A stretch of 64,000 nucleotides of DNA from Brevibacterium paucivorans (GTDB taxonomy: Bacteria; Actinomycetota; Actinomycetes; Actinomycetales; Brevibacteriaceae): the NCBI RefSeq assembly GCF_016907735.1, contig NZ_JAFBCP010000001.1:1922001-1986000 (forward strand), read 5' to 3'. The notes beneath the pieces were generated by a model, which was given only the letters and a program-made list of their open reading frames with translations, had not been told where the DNA came from and did no database searches. Shown here piece by piece: positions 46,321-55,769 of this stretch. The first letter of the stretch is position 1. Every line of letters begins with the position of its first letter. The position numbers were made by a program, and so were the translations under genes.

Positions 46321-47916
46321 ATGGCAACGAAGCTTGATCTTCCGCAGGGAATGGAATTTACCGCCGAGGTCGCAGATGAGCACCTGAAGGTCCTCACCAC
46401 AGATGCGTTGGAGTTGATCGCTGAACTGCACCGCAAGTTTGAGTCCGAGCGTCAGGCTCGGTTGGCTGCGCGTAAAGAGGTGCAGAAGTTCCTCGATGAG
46501 GGTGGCGAGCTGGACTTCTTGGAAGAGACTGCGCACATTCGCGAGGATGCTGAGTGGCAGGTCGCTGCTCCTGCGCCGGGTCTGGAGGACCGCCGGGTTG
46601 AGGTGACTGGTCCTACGTACCGCAAGATGACGATTAACGCGCTGAACTCTGGTGCGAAGGCGTGGCTGGCTGACCAGGAAGATGCGAACACCCCGGCGTG
46701 GGAATCGGTGCTGGGTGGGCAGGTGAACCTGCTCGATGCGATCAACCGTGAGATCGATTTTGTGGCAGAAGAAACGGGCAAGGAATACAAGCTGCGCCCG
46801 GATGAGGAACTGCCCACGATCATTGTTCGCCCACGTGGTTGGCACATGACTGAGAAGCACATTCTGGTGGATGGCGAACCGGTTTCGGGTTCGCTGGTGG
46901 ACTTCGCGCTGTACTTTGCGACTGCTGGGCGTAGGCAGATTGAGAAGGGCCTGGGGCCATACTTCTACCTGCCAAAGATGGAGTCGTACCTGGAAGCACG
47001 CCTGTGGAACGACGTGTTTGTGTACGCGCAGAACAAGCTGGGTGTTGCACAGGGAACGATCCGTGCGACCTGCCTGATTGAAACGTACCCGGCTGCGTTC
47101 CAGATGGAAGAGATCCTGTATGAACTGCGTGAGCACTCGTCAGGGCTCAACGCGGGACGTTGGGACTACATCTTCTCGGTTATCAAGACCCACCGGAACA
47201 AGGGTGAGGACTTTGTGACCCCTGACCGGGCTGCCGTGACCATGACGGTGCCGTTCATGCGTGCGTACACGGAACTGTTGGTGCGTACGTGCCACAAGCG
47301 TGGAGCACACGCGATTGGTGGTATGTCGGCGTTCATCCCGTCAAAGGATGAGGCTGCGAACAAGAAGGCGTACGAGCAGGTCACCAACGACAAGACTCGT
47401 GAGGCGAACGACGGGTTCGACGGTTCGTGGGTCGCGCACCCAGGAATGGTCGACACGTGTAAGGAAGCGTTCACCAAGGTATTGGGGGACAACCCCAACC
47501 AGATCGAGAAGAAGCGTGACGACGTGCAGGTGACGGCGGCCGACCTGTTGGCTGTTAAGGACACACCTGGCGACATCACGGATGCTGGTCTGCGCGCCAA
47601 CATTTCGGTTGGTATCCAGTACGTGCAGTCGTGGCTCAACGGAAACGGTGCAGCTGCGATCAACGGGCTCATGGAAGACGCCGCGACCGCCGAGATTTCC
47701 CGCACCCAGGTGTGGCAGTGGATCCAGTCAGGTTCGACCGTGTCTGACACCGGTGAGGTTGTGACCAAGGAATTGGTGCGCTCGCTGGTGGACGAGGAAG
47801 TAGCGAAGTTGCCTGAAGGTGACTGGGAGGCTGCGACCAAGCTGTTCGTGGACATGGCCACCGACGACACCTACCACGACTTCCTCACCCTCCCTGCGTA
47901 TGAACTTCTGCCGTAA
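46321..47916 (+). CDS. aceB: Malate synthase A
   Basis: 531 residues, close to the 533 of E. coli AceB. Condenses glyoxylate with acetyl-CoA to malate. Seen: MTINALNSGAKAWLADQEDA (signature region), ETYPAAFQMEEILYELREHS, GRWDYIFSVIK and HPGMVDTCKEAF. ATG with GAAGGGAAA upstream. As the last gene of the glycolate cluster it would consume the glyoxylate made by the GlcD-like oxidase. Confidence 0.94.
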   Translation: MATKLDLPQGMEFTAEVADEHLKVLTTDALELIAELHRKFESERQARLAARKEVQKFLDEGGELDFLEETAHIREDAEWQVAAPAPGLEDRRVEVTGPTYRKMTINALNSGAKAWLADQEDANTPAWESVLGGQVNLLDAINREIDFVAEETGKEYKLRPDEELPTIIVRPRGWHMTEKHILVDGEPVSGSLVDFALYFATAGRRQIEKGLGPYFYLPKMESYLEARLWNDVFVYAQNKLGVAQGTIRATCLIETYPAAFQMEEILYELREHSSGLNAGRWDYIFSVIKTHRNKGEDFVTPDRAAVTMTVPFMRAYTELLVRTCHKRGAHAIGGMSAFIPSKDEAANKKAYEQVTNDKTREANDGFDGSWVAHPGMVDTCKEAFTKVLGDNPNQIEKKRDDVQVTAADLLAVKDTPGDITDAGLRANISVGIQYVQSWLNGNGAAAINGLMEDAATAEISRTQVWQWIQSGSTVSDTGEVVTKELVRSLVDEEVAKLPEGDWEAATKLFVDMATDDTYHDFLTLPAYELLP

Positions 47917-47979
47917 GGCAGGGCTGCCGCTGTAGGTGGCAGGGGAGACGCTCCCGTGGGAGCGATCCGGGTTGAGAAA

Positions 47980-48011
47980 GCGGGCTCCGTGACATGTGTC
48001 GCGGGGCCCGC
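47980..48011 (+). terminator. Hairpin after aceB
   Basis: GCGGGCTCCG and CGGGGCCCGC pair (one G–T) around a 12-nt loop. A smaller hairpin, CGCTCCC/GGGAGCG, lies at about 47949–47964. The 208-nt spacer also holds a CCGAGGT copy at 48069. Confidence 0.55.
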
Positions 48012-48124
48012 ATTCATGTGTGGAGCTTTCATGCCCGGCTTTGGGGTGGGTTGGGTAGGTTACCCCCGCCGAGGTCGTTGCCGATTGTGCGCGCTGTGTC
48101 AGTGCCTGCGGTTAGAGTACACAC

Positions 48125-48532
48125 ATGAGCACAATTCAAGTGGTGGGCGCTATTTTTATCGACGGTACTAAAGTTTTGGCATTTCGGCGCAAAGCAGGGA
48201 AATCGGCCGCCGGTAAATGGGAATTCCCAGGTGGGAAAGTTGAACCTCACGAGTCACCAGAACACGCCTTGGCCCGAGAGCTCGAAGAAGAGCTTGGGCT
48301 CACAAACGTCACCGTTGGCGAATGCCTCGACCGCTCTACCACGCCCGTAGGAGACGTTTCTATTGACCTTGCTTGTTATGAGGTAGACACCCACATTTTT
48401 CCAACCTCGAGCAGTGACCACGACATGATTCAGTGGGTCGAGCGTGAATCACTATCCTCGCTCGACTGGGCAGAGCCGGACCTACCTTCTGTGCACAAAC
48501 TTATGAACGCGACAGGTGGTTCTCATGGGTAA
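48125..48532 (+). CDS. NUDIX hydrolase (MutT / CTP pyrophosphohydrolase-like)
   Basis: 135 residues. Complete Nudix box: GGKVEPHESPEHALARELEE followed by ELGL (Gx5Ex7REUxEExGU). The N-terminal VVGAIFIDGTKVLAFRRKAG and C-terminal HDMIQWVERESLSSLDWAEP fit the MutT-like nucleotide pyrophosphohydrolases that remove damaged or unusual NTPs. It overlaps the helicase gene by 8 nt, so the two are coupled and probably act in one system. Confidence 0.85.
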   Translation: MSTIQVVGAIFIDGTKVLAFRRKAGKSAAGKWEFPGGKVEPHESPEHALARELEEELGLTNVTVGECLDRSTTPVGDVSIDLACYEVDTHIFPTSSSDHDMIQWVERESLSSLDWAEPDLPSVHKLMNATGGSHG

Positions 48533-51500
48533 TGAACAGTTCGACGTCACTGGGCTGCGTGAGCAGCTTCTGACCGTTCAACAAATGGAATACGTGAATG
48601 CCAAAGCCGAGGACGGGGAGCTGAGATATCGGCATTCAAAGGTTCCACACGTCGACAGTGCCACCGCGGTGTCACGCTATGTAGCTCAACAGGTTCATGC
48701 CCATCTTTCTGCTCTCAAAGAAGATGAGCTTGTTGATGAGGCAAACCGGATCCTGAACCTCCTATCTGAGCCTGCTCACACTGACCCGCTTGAAGCAGGG
48801 CCACAACAATTGCTTTCCGTCTACCCCACATATATAAAAGAGCCGCCAACTGCACCCACAACGCCTTTATCTGATCTCGCGCTACTGACGAACGCAAAAG
48901 GCGACCCGCAGATTGGTTCGGAAGTGCGTCGTGAACTCGCAAGCGCTGACCGGGTGGACCTCATTTGCTCGTTCGTAAAGTGGAGCGGAATCCGCGTTCT
49001 CGAGAGTGAGTTGAAAGACCTCAAACTGCGCGGAGTGCCATTTCGAGTCATCACCACCTCCTATATGGAGGTAACAGAACCTAAAGCCCTCGACTTCTTG
49101 ATCAACCAATGCGGTGCTCAGGTACGAGTCAATTACGACTCAAGCACTACTCGTCTACACGCGAAGGCGTGGATGTTTTTCAGGAACACTGGCTTCGACA
49201 CTGGGTATGTCGGAAGCTCTAACCTGAGTAAGGCTGCTCAACTCGAAGGTCTGGAATGGAACGTTCGCGTTTCCCGCAACCAAGCGGGCAGCGTTCTAGG
49301 AAAATTTGAGGCAACTTTCGACACATACTGGGAGTCACCGCACTTCGAGGAATATGTGCCTGATCGTGATCGCGAAAAGCTCGAGCAGGCCCTTGAGATT
49401 AGTTCGCTGAGTCGTTCGACGGTCAACACAACGTTCTTTGACATCACCCCGCACCCACATCAGTTGGGAATTCTTCAAGACCTCCATGCCGAACGCATCA
49501 TTAACGACCGCCACCGCAACCTCGTTGTGGCTGCGACCGGTACCGGCAAGACTGTTGTCGCCGCTCTTGACTACCGCAACTTGGCGGGTACGAGCAGGCC
49601 GCGTTTGCTTTTCGTTGCACACCGTGAAGAGATTCTGCGCCAGGCTATGGCGACGTATCGAGCCGTATTGAAATCGACAGACTTCGGCGAGCTTTTCGTG
49701 GGTGGTGAAACCCCCAGAAGAGGAGACCACGTGTTCGCGTCGGTCCAATCTCTCAGCAGGAGTTTTAACAACTGGCCGGCAGACCACTTCGACATTGTTG
49801 TCATCGATGAATTCCACCACGGTGCCGCGCGCACCTACAGAAGCATTTTCGACTATTTCAAACCAAAAGAGCTCCTAGCCTTAACCGCAACACCAGAACG
49901 CACCGATGGCATTAACATCGCCCAAGAATTTTTCGACGGTCGTTACGCCAGCGAAATTCGATTGTGGGACGCACTCGAAGCTCAACTTTTGGTTCCGTTC
50001 CACTATTTCGGCGTCAACGACGGCACCGACCTGTCTCAGATCCGTTTCGTTCGTGGAGACTACGATGTTCGTCAACTCGAAAACGTGTACACGTCGAACG
50101 ATTCACGCGTGCGAATCATTCTCAAGGAGCTCGAGGATAAGGTCGAAAACTCTGCGAAGATGAAAGCCATTGGGTTCTGTGTGTCAGTGTCGCACGCGCA
50201 ATTTATGTCACAGCGTTTTAATGCGGCCGGACTGAAATCGGCCTGGGTAGCAACGGGAATATCACGAGAAGAACGAGTCCGGGCCATAGCAGATTTGAAC
50301 GCAGGGCGTATCAACTGCATTTTCACTGTAGACATGTTCAACGAAGGCGTAGACATTCCGTCGGTGGACACGCTCCTCATGCTTCGACCAACGCAGTCAG
50401 CGACAGTTTTCCTGCAACAGTTAGGTCGCGGTCTCAGGCACGCAGTTGGTAAATCCGTTCTCACAGTCCTGGACTTCGTAGGTCTTCAGAATCAAGAGTT
50501 CCGATTCGACACCAAGCTCAGAGCCATGACTGGGCTGACTCGCAAACGCCTCCTCAACGCTGTCGAAGAGGGCTTTCCATTCCTACCTCCAGGCACACAG
50601 ATTGTTTTCGACCGAGTAGTCCAAGAAGCGGTGCTTAAAAATGTGAAACAGCAGATAGGCCGTACTGTTCCACAGTTACTCGCAGAAATACAAGAAATTG
50701 CTGGAGACCGTAGTCCCCTCGAACTCACTATGCGTGAGTACATGGACTCTTCAATGCGCCCTCTGTCTGCAATTTACGGTGGAAGAGCCAGCCGCAGCTA
50801 TAAAACAATCAAAAGCTCTCCTAGCTGGCTTCAACTGCAACGCTGGGCCGCAGGCGACACAACAAACGTCGCAAACAGCCCCGCAGTTATGCGTGCGCAA
50901 GTTTTAACCCATGTCGACGATCCTGAACGGATGTCGGCATACCTTTCAATCGCTGACCCTCACGGGAGAGTTCCGGATCAGAACGACCCGTACTTGTGGA
51001 TGCTGTACTACTCCTTATGGCCGTCTGGCCGTGTAGGAGGTATCGAAGAAGGTATTCGGCTCATTCGTGAGAAGGGCGAACTGCACAAAGAACTGCAACA
51101 GCTCTTTGACGTCCTCCGGAACGAAACCCGCGTTGTGCCGGAGCAACTGTCTGGACACGCAGGATCCACAGTTCTGAAGTCACACGCAAAGTACAAGCGT
51201 GAGGAAGTTCTGGCGGCAATGGGTATGGGGTGGAAGCGAAAGCAAACGCCCGGATCATTCGTCGAAGGTGTGGCTTGGATGGAAGAACACCAAACCGAAG
51301 CTTTGTTCATCACGTTAAACAAGTCGTCCAACCACTTTTCACCGGAAACCATGTACAAGGACTATGCGCTCAACGACAGTATGTTCCACTGGGAGTCTCA
51401 GAACCGTACAAGTGTAGAAAGCAATGCCGGACAGCGTTACGTCAATCAGCGGTCTAACGGAGTGAGCATCGTTCTTTTTGTGCGTGAAACCAAAGACTCG

Positions 51501-51644
51501 GAAAACGGGACCCAGGCTTTTACCTGTGTGGGCAACGCCGACTACATCAGTCATTCCGGGGCGAAACCAATGCAGGTGTTGTGGAAGCTCCAGCGCCCCA
51601 TGCCTGCGCAGCTCCTCAGCGTGGCACAAGCCGTTGCGAGCTAG
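48525..51644 (+). CDS. PLD-domain / DEAD-like helicase with DUF3427-type C-terminus
   Basis: 1039 residues. A phospholipase-D-like domain (about 120–265) has one HKD-type motif (TRLHAKAWMFFRN) and GSSNLS. A superfamily 2 helicase follows: Walker A AATGTGKTVVAAL (about 330), motif II VVIDEFHHG (about 425), LTATPERTDG (motif III), motif VI FLQQLGRGLRHA (about 630). The last 350 residues correspond to the DUF3427 type. ATG at 48525 is chosen inside the NUDIX gene end. No copy of the CCGAGGT motif occurs here, unlike neighbouring genes, which hints at later acquisition. Likely a DNA-processing or phage-defence enzyme; this is an inference. Confidence 0.8.
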   Translation: MGNEQFDVTGLREQLLTVQQMEYVNAKAEDGELRYRHSKVPHVDSATAVSRYVAQQVHAHLSALKEDELVDEANRILNLLSEPAHTDPLEAGPQQLLSVYPTYIKEPPTAPTTPLSDLALLTNAKGDPQIGSEVRRELASADRVDLICSFVKWSGIRVLESELKDLKLRGVPFRVITTSYMEVTEPKALDFLINQCGAQVRVNYDSSTTRLHAKAWMFFRNTGFDTGYVGSSNLSKAAQLEGLEWNVRVSRNQAGSVLGKFEATFDTYWESPHFEEYVPDRDREKLEQALEISSLSRSTVNTTFFDITPHPHQLGILQDLHAERIINDRHRNLVVAATGTGKTVVAALDYRNLAGTSRPRLLFVAHREEILRQAMATYRAVLKSTDFGELFVGGETPRRGDHVFASVQSLSRSFNNWPADHFDIVVIDEFHHGAARTYRSIFDYFKPKELLALTATPERTDGINIAQEFFDGRYASEIRLWDALEAQLLVPFHYFGVNDGTDLSQIRFVRGDYDVRQLENVYTSNDSRVRIILKELEDKVENSAKMKAIGFCVSVSHAQFMSQRFNAAGLKSAWVATGISREERVRAIADLNAGRINCIFTVDMFNEGVDIPSVDTLLMLRPTQSATVFLQQLGRGLRHAVGKSVLTVLDFVGLQNQEFRFDTKLRAMTGLTRKRLLNAVEEGFPFLPPGTQIVFDRVVQEAVLKNVKQQIGRTVPQLLAEIQEIAGDRSPLELTMREYMDSSMRPLSAIYGGRASRSYKTIKSSPSWLQLQRWAAGDTTNVANSPAVMRAQVLTHVDDPERMSAYLSIADPHGRVPDQNDPYLWMLYYSLWPSGRVGGIEEGIRLIREKGELHKELQQLFDVLRNETRVVPEQLSGHAGSTVLKSHAKYKREEVLAAMGMGWKRKQTPGSFVEGVAWMEEHQTEALFITLNKSSNHFSPETMYKDYALNDSMFHWESQNRTSVESNAGQRYVNQRSNGVSIVLFVRETKDSENGTQAFTCVGNADYISHSGAKPMQVLWKLQRPMPAQLLSVAQAVAS

Positions 51645-51692
51645 TCATCGATATCCTTTTAACTGTCTTGGCAGTTGAAGGTTGGATGAGTT

Positions 51693-52490
51693 GTGTTTGA
51701 GTCGAACTCTCGCGCGTACAAAATTGTGCTCGCATCACTAATCGTCGTGTGCTTTGTCGCCTCAGCGATCATCGCGTGGGACCTCACACGACCCAACGTG
51801 GGCACCGTCTCAACCCAACCTCAAGCACAAGCCACCCAAAACAACCCCACACCCGCCACCACTGACGAACCAACGCAAACAGCGACGACCTCGGCGACCC
51901 AAAAACCCAGCCCCACCCCAGAACCAACCCAGGCGAAAGACGGGGAGTTCACCACAGAAGACATCCCACGCAAGGGATCGCAAAAGTGGAACGTTAGCGA
52001 GAAACTTTCCCCCATCAACCACGACGGGAGGGCGTTCCGGGTCTACATCCGCATCGAAAAAGACCTCCCCTTTGACATCGACTCGACCACCGCGCGCATC
52101 ATGAAAACCCTGCAAGACGAACGCGGATGGCAAAAAGTCGACAACGTCAGATTCATCCAAGTCACCAGCCCCAAACGCGCCAACGCCACCATCAACCTGG
52201 CCACCCCAAGCACAGTCGACAAAATGTGTGCGCCACTTCGAACAAATGGCAAGCTCTCATGCCACAACGGCAGCAGCGTCATGCTCAACGCCGACCGCTG
52301 GGTAGACGCCACCGACGATTTTGACGACCCCGAACAGTACCGCGACTACCTGATCAACCACGAAGTCGGACACGCACTTGGCCACGGTCACAAGTCGTGC
52401 CCAGGAAAAGGCGAACCCGCACCTCTCATGCAACAACAAACCAAAGGCCTACAAGGGTGCAAACCAAACGGCTGGCCATCCGTAGCGTGA
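51693..52490 (+). CDS. Secreted metzincin-like protein, DUF3152
   Basis: 265 residues, GTG start. One N-terminal membrane anchor ([16 protein letters not shown]), a Thr/Pro/Gln-rich linker (about 40–90) and a C-terminal domain with [14 protein letters not shown], the HExxHxxGxxH zinc motif of metzincin proteases. Predicted to act outside the membrane. DUF3152 is actinobacterial and its substrate is unknown. Linker holds an ACCTCGG copy at 51888. Confidence 0.75.
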   Translation: MFESNSRAYKIVLASLIVVCFVASAIIAWDLTRPNVGTVSTQPQAQATQNNPTPATTDEPTQTATTSATQKPSPTPEPTQAKDGEFTTEDIPRKGSQKWNVSEKLSPINHDGRAFRVYIRIEKDLPFDIDSTTARIMKTLQDERGWQKVDNVRFIQVTSPKRANATINLATPSTVDKMCAPLRTNGKLSCHNGSSVMLNADRWVDATDDFDDPEQYRDYLINHEVGHALGHGHKSCPGKGEPAPLMQQQTKGLQGCKPNGWPSVA

Positions 52491-52547
52491 CCTCGCGTCA
52501 GGGTGATCACTCAGGCCAGCGCTCACCTCGGGCGCAAGGCCCTTACC

Positions 52548-54035
52548 CTAGCGGCGGTGGAACAAACTCTTCCGCTGGTACTTAGGTTCACTCGTCACCT
52601 GCATACCCAAACTGCGGAAAATCCCCTCGTCCACTGACCCCAAAATGGTCGTCGTGTGTACATCGCACCCACGCAACTGCGACAACTGCTCAATCGCCCG
52701 CCGTGAATCCTCGCTTGTCTCAGCTGAAACAGACAACGCAATCAACACTTCATCAGTGTGCAAACGCGGATTCTGGCTACCCAGATGCTTGGTCTTCACC
52801 GTCTGAATCGGCTTAATCGACTCCGGTGACAACAAGTGAACATCCGGGTCAATACCCGCCAGGTGCTTGAGCGCATTCAGCAACATCGCCGCGGAACACC
52901 CCAACAAGTCAGACGTCTTACCCGTAACCAACGTCCCATCCGCCAACTCCATACACGAAGCAGGACCGCCCGTCTGGGCTTCCAATTGCACCGCAGGCTC
53001 AATCACACGTAGGTCATCAACCGTGGCGCCAGCCTTACTCATCACAATGGCGGCGCGTTCCGAAAGCGTGTTATCCCAGTCATTGCGCGCCTCATCTACC
53101 AAAGCCTTGTAATAACGGCGCACGATTTCCTGCTTGGCAGCCTTGCGACATACCCCGTCATCCGTGATGCACGAGCCAACCATGTTCACACCCATATCAG
53201 TGGGGGACTGGTACGGCGAAGATCCAGCCAGCGTCTCAAGCAACGACTTCAGCAGAGGAAACACTTCTACATCGCGGTTATAACTGGTCACACGCTCGCC
53301 ATACGCCTGCAGGTGATACGGGTCAATGACGTTAATGTCATCCAAGTCCACGGTGGCAGACTCGTACGCCAGGTTCACCGGGTGCTCCAATGGCAGATTC
53401 CAAATGGGGAAGGTCTCAAACTTGGCGTACCCAGACTGGATGCCACGCTTAAAGTCGTGATAAATCTGCGACAGGCACGTAGCCAACTTTCCTGACCCCG
53501 GCCCAGGGGCGGTGAGCACAACAACGTCGCGCTCCGTTTCCACATACTCGTTTTGACCAAAACCATCGTCACTGACGATCCTGCTCACGTTCGTGGGATA
53601 CCCCGGAATCGTTCGGTGCTTAGCAACTTTGAGCCCCAAACGCTTTAACCGGTCGATAAACGCCTGAGCCAGCGTGTTCTCTTCATCCATCTGAGTGACA
53701 ACCACCCAGTTGACCAAGAACCCGCGCTCACGGAACACGTCCACCAGACGCAAAACATCGTCTTCATAAGAGATGCCCAGGTCTGCTCTCACCTTGTGGC
53801 GGTGCAGGTCCTGGGCATTCATGGCGATCACAATCTCGATGTGATCGGCGATGCGTTGCAACATCTCTATCTTGTTGTCTGGGGTGAAACCAGGGAGGAC
53901 ACGTGAAGCGTGGTTATCGTCAAAGAGCTTTCCGCCCATCTCGAGGTAGAGCTTCCCGCCGATCTGGTCTCGCCTTTGCCGAATGTGCTCCGACTGCAAT
54001 TCGACGTACCGTTCGCGATCAAAACCGGCTTTCAT
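52548..54035 (-). CDS. DUF1846 family protein
   Basis: 495 residues. Family features: [20 protein letters not shown] at the N-terminus, the P-loop-like [20 protein letters not shown] at about 180, and the C-terminal region with [20 protein letters not shown]. The DUF1846 fold contains a kinase-like nucleotide site; the biochemical role is unsettled. ATG at 54035 matches the family start; a TTG at 54137 lies upstream in frame. Confidence 0.8.
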   Translation of the reverse strand: MKAGFDRERYVELQSEHIRQRRDQIGGKLYLEMGGKLFDDNHASRVLPGFTPDNKIEMLQRIADHIEIVIAMNAQDLHRHKVRADLGISYEDDVLRLVDVFRERGFLVNWVVVTQMDEENTLAQAFIDRLKRLGLKVAKHRTIPGYPTNVSRIVSDDGFGQNEYVETERDVVVLTAPGPGSGKLATCLSQIYHDFKRGIQSGYAKFETFPIWNLPLEHPVNLAYESATVDLDDINVIDPYHLQAYGERVTSYNRDVEVFPLLKSLLETLAGSSPYQSPTDMGVNMVGSCITDDGVCRKAAKQEIVRRYYKALVDEARNDWDNTLSERAAIVMSKAGATVDDLRVIEPAVQLEAQTGGPASCMELADGTLVTGKTSDLLGCSAAMLLNALKHLAGIDPDVHLLSPESIKPIQTVKTKHLGSQNPRLHTDEVLIALSVSAETSEDSRRAIEQLSQLRGCDVHTTTILGSVDEGIFRSLGMQVTSEPKYQRKSLFHRR

Positions 54036-54152
54036 CCCGACCCCTTCTGTGTAGTTTTTCACCGCTGATAAGTCTAAACCGGTGAAATGTTTCGTGCGCG
54101 TTACCAAGGTTTCGTAAGCGTTTCCCGCGCCGTCCAACGCCCCCTAAGAAAA

Positions 54153-54185
54153 ACGCGCGGAGAGACACAATGTCTCTCCGCGCGT
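54153..54185 (-). terminator. Strong terminator after the secreted protein gene
   Basis: 15-bp perfect stem (ACGCGCGGAGAGACA / TGTCTCTCCGCGCGT) with loop CAA. In the minus direction it is followed by TTTTTCTTAG, a good T-tract for the gene ending at 54224. Confidence 0.88.
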
Positions 54186-54223
54186 GCACGTGAGGCTAAC
54201 GCCTACGGTAGTGAGAAGGCTGC

Positions 54224-55492
54224 TTAGAACAGTCCAGCGTTCTTCTTGCCACCGTCGGTCAGAGTTACACCCTTTCGGGAGTCCTTCTTGTAGTCGTTGT
54301 AGCCGGTCTTGTCGTCCTTGAGGCGGCCAACCTGGCTAACCTCGATGTAGTTCTCGATACGGCCCAGCTTGGTCTTTCCGTCACCGAACTTCAGGTTCGC
54401 AACCAGTGCTTCGTCGCCTGGCTCAATAGCGTTCGACAGGGTCACCTGGAAGGTGCGGGTCGAAGTCTTCTTGTCGAATCCGAGGTCGCGGGTGTACGCA
54501 CCGTTGAACTGACCTGAGGTGATGAGGCGGTCAACACCCTTTGGTCCCTTGTCAGTCTTAACCTTCAGCAGGAACGAGGTCTGTGGGAACTCCTGGTAGT
54601 AGGAGTCCGAACCGACGTTCTTCACGCGCAGAGCAACGTTTCCGGCGTAGCCAGGAACCTTACCTGCAGCAACGGTCAGGCGTGGCTCGAGGTCGTGCTT
54701 TGTTTTCTTGGAAGGCTTGGTGGTGTCAACCTTAGGAACCGAAGGTTCTTTGGTCTCAATGACGCGGTTAACTGGCTTGCCAGTTCCCTTGCCACCTTCA
54801 GCGCCGGAAGCCTTGTCGTACATGCGCACGCGAACTTCGTTCTTAATAGGTGCGAATGCGGTCCATGCGGTTGGGGTGGACCAGGTTCCGTTTGGCTTGC
54901 AGTGCTGCTGGGTACCGGTCATGGTGATGGTGCGGAAACCGTAGGTTGCTTCACCGGTGTGGCCAGCTGGAACGTCGTAAGGACCAATCTGCTGTCCAAC
55001 TTCCCACGACAGTGAGTAGGAAGCTTCGCCACCGATGGTCTTAGCAAGCGACATTGCGATTCCAGCGTTGACGCTTCCCTTTTTGGCGTTTCCGGTTCCA
55101 CCCATGTTGAATTCGGTGGATTCCGACTTGCTTCCGTTAACCGTCAGCGAGATGGTCTGCGAACGGCTCGTGGACTGTGTCAGTGGAATAGGGGACTTGG
55201 TCTTGTTGGTGGTGGAGATGGTTCCAACTGGAGCCCACGAGTCCTTCACCTTGTACACAACGGTGCGGTAGTCCTCTGCTGAGTTGCAGACTGGGTTGGG
55301 GTTAAGGACGTTGGCCTTGATGTGGTCCGAACCGTGCTTGGTGTGCACGATCGGCAGGTCAGGGTTCAGGGCAGGGGTTTCTGGGTAGGTTTCTTCGTGG
55401 GTTCCACCAGCGAATGCAGGGCTGGCGCCGAACAGGGCTGCAAAGACCGCGGTACCGGCCAGCGCAGCTGAAGCAGTGCGACGAATGTTCAT
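54224..55492 (-). CDS. Secreted protein with aerolysin/ETX-MTX2-like middle region
   Basis: 422 residues. Clear signal peptide (MNIRRTASAALAGTAVFAAL, cleavage after SPAFA). Residues about 75–205 carry alternating polar/hydrophobic strands rich in Ser/Thr (LTQSTSRSQTISLTVNGSKS, GSVNAGIAMSLAKTIGGEAS), the PYDVPAGHTGEATYGFRTIT turn and a Cys, a pattern of β-pore-forming toxins. The C-terminal half looks like a separate β-rich domain (NVALRVKNVGSDSYYQEF). A pore-forming or surface role is inferred; no exact family is recognised. High expression is likely: strong terminator and ordered codon use. Confidence 0.55.
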   Translation of the reverse strand: MNIRRTASAALAGTAVFAALFGASPAFAGGTHEETYPETPALNPDLPIVHTKHGSDHIKANVLNPNPVCNSAEDYRTVVYKVKDSWAPVGTISTTNKTKSPIPLTQSTSRSQTISLTVNGSKSESTEFNMGGTGNAKKGSVNAGIAMSLAKTIGGEASYSLSWEVGQQIGPYDVPAGHTGEATYGFRTITMTGTQQHCKPNGTWSTPTAWTAFAPIKNEVRVRMYDKASGAEGGKGTGKPVNRVIETKEPSVPKVDTTKPSKKTKHDLEPRLTVAAGKVPGYAGNVALRVKNVGSDSYYQEFPQTSFLLKVKTDKGPKGVDRLITSGQFNGAYTRDLGFDKKTSTRTFQVTLSNAIEPGDEALVANLKFGDGKTKLGRIENYIEVSQVGRLKDDKTGYNDYKKDSRKGVTLTDGGKKNAGLF

Positions 55493-55769
55493 TGAGGAGT
55501 CCTTTGTGAGTGAGATGTTGATCGTTCGTTAAGCGAATGCTGATTCACTTTTCAGTGACGGCAAACATGTTACTCACAGGTTTACGTGAGAGTAAACCCC
55601 CGAGTAACAATATGAACAAAACTCAGAAAACATTTAAAAAGCACTCAGAAACACAGCTGCTACCACCTCGGCGAACCCATCCCCACATACCGTGCCAACC
55701 GCCACAAAAGACGCGCCCACACAACGCGAAATCCCGGACTTTGCCACGCAAAGATTTAAGGTAAATACC
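55493..55769. other. Divergent spacer between the secreted protein gene and ftsK
   Basis: 277 nt. AT-rich near 55560–55640, with GTTACTCAC and GTGAGAGTAAAC forming an imperfect inverted repeat at about 55568–55594, and an ACCTCGG copy at 55665. It must hold promoters for both genes, but none is clear. An open frame runs into ftsK from 55692 without family similarity. Confidence 0.4.
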
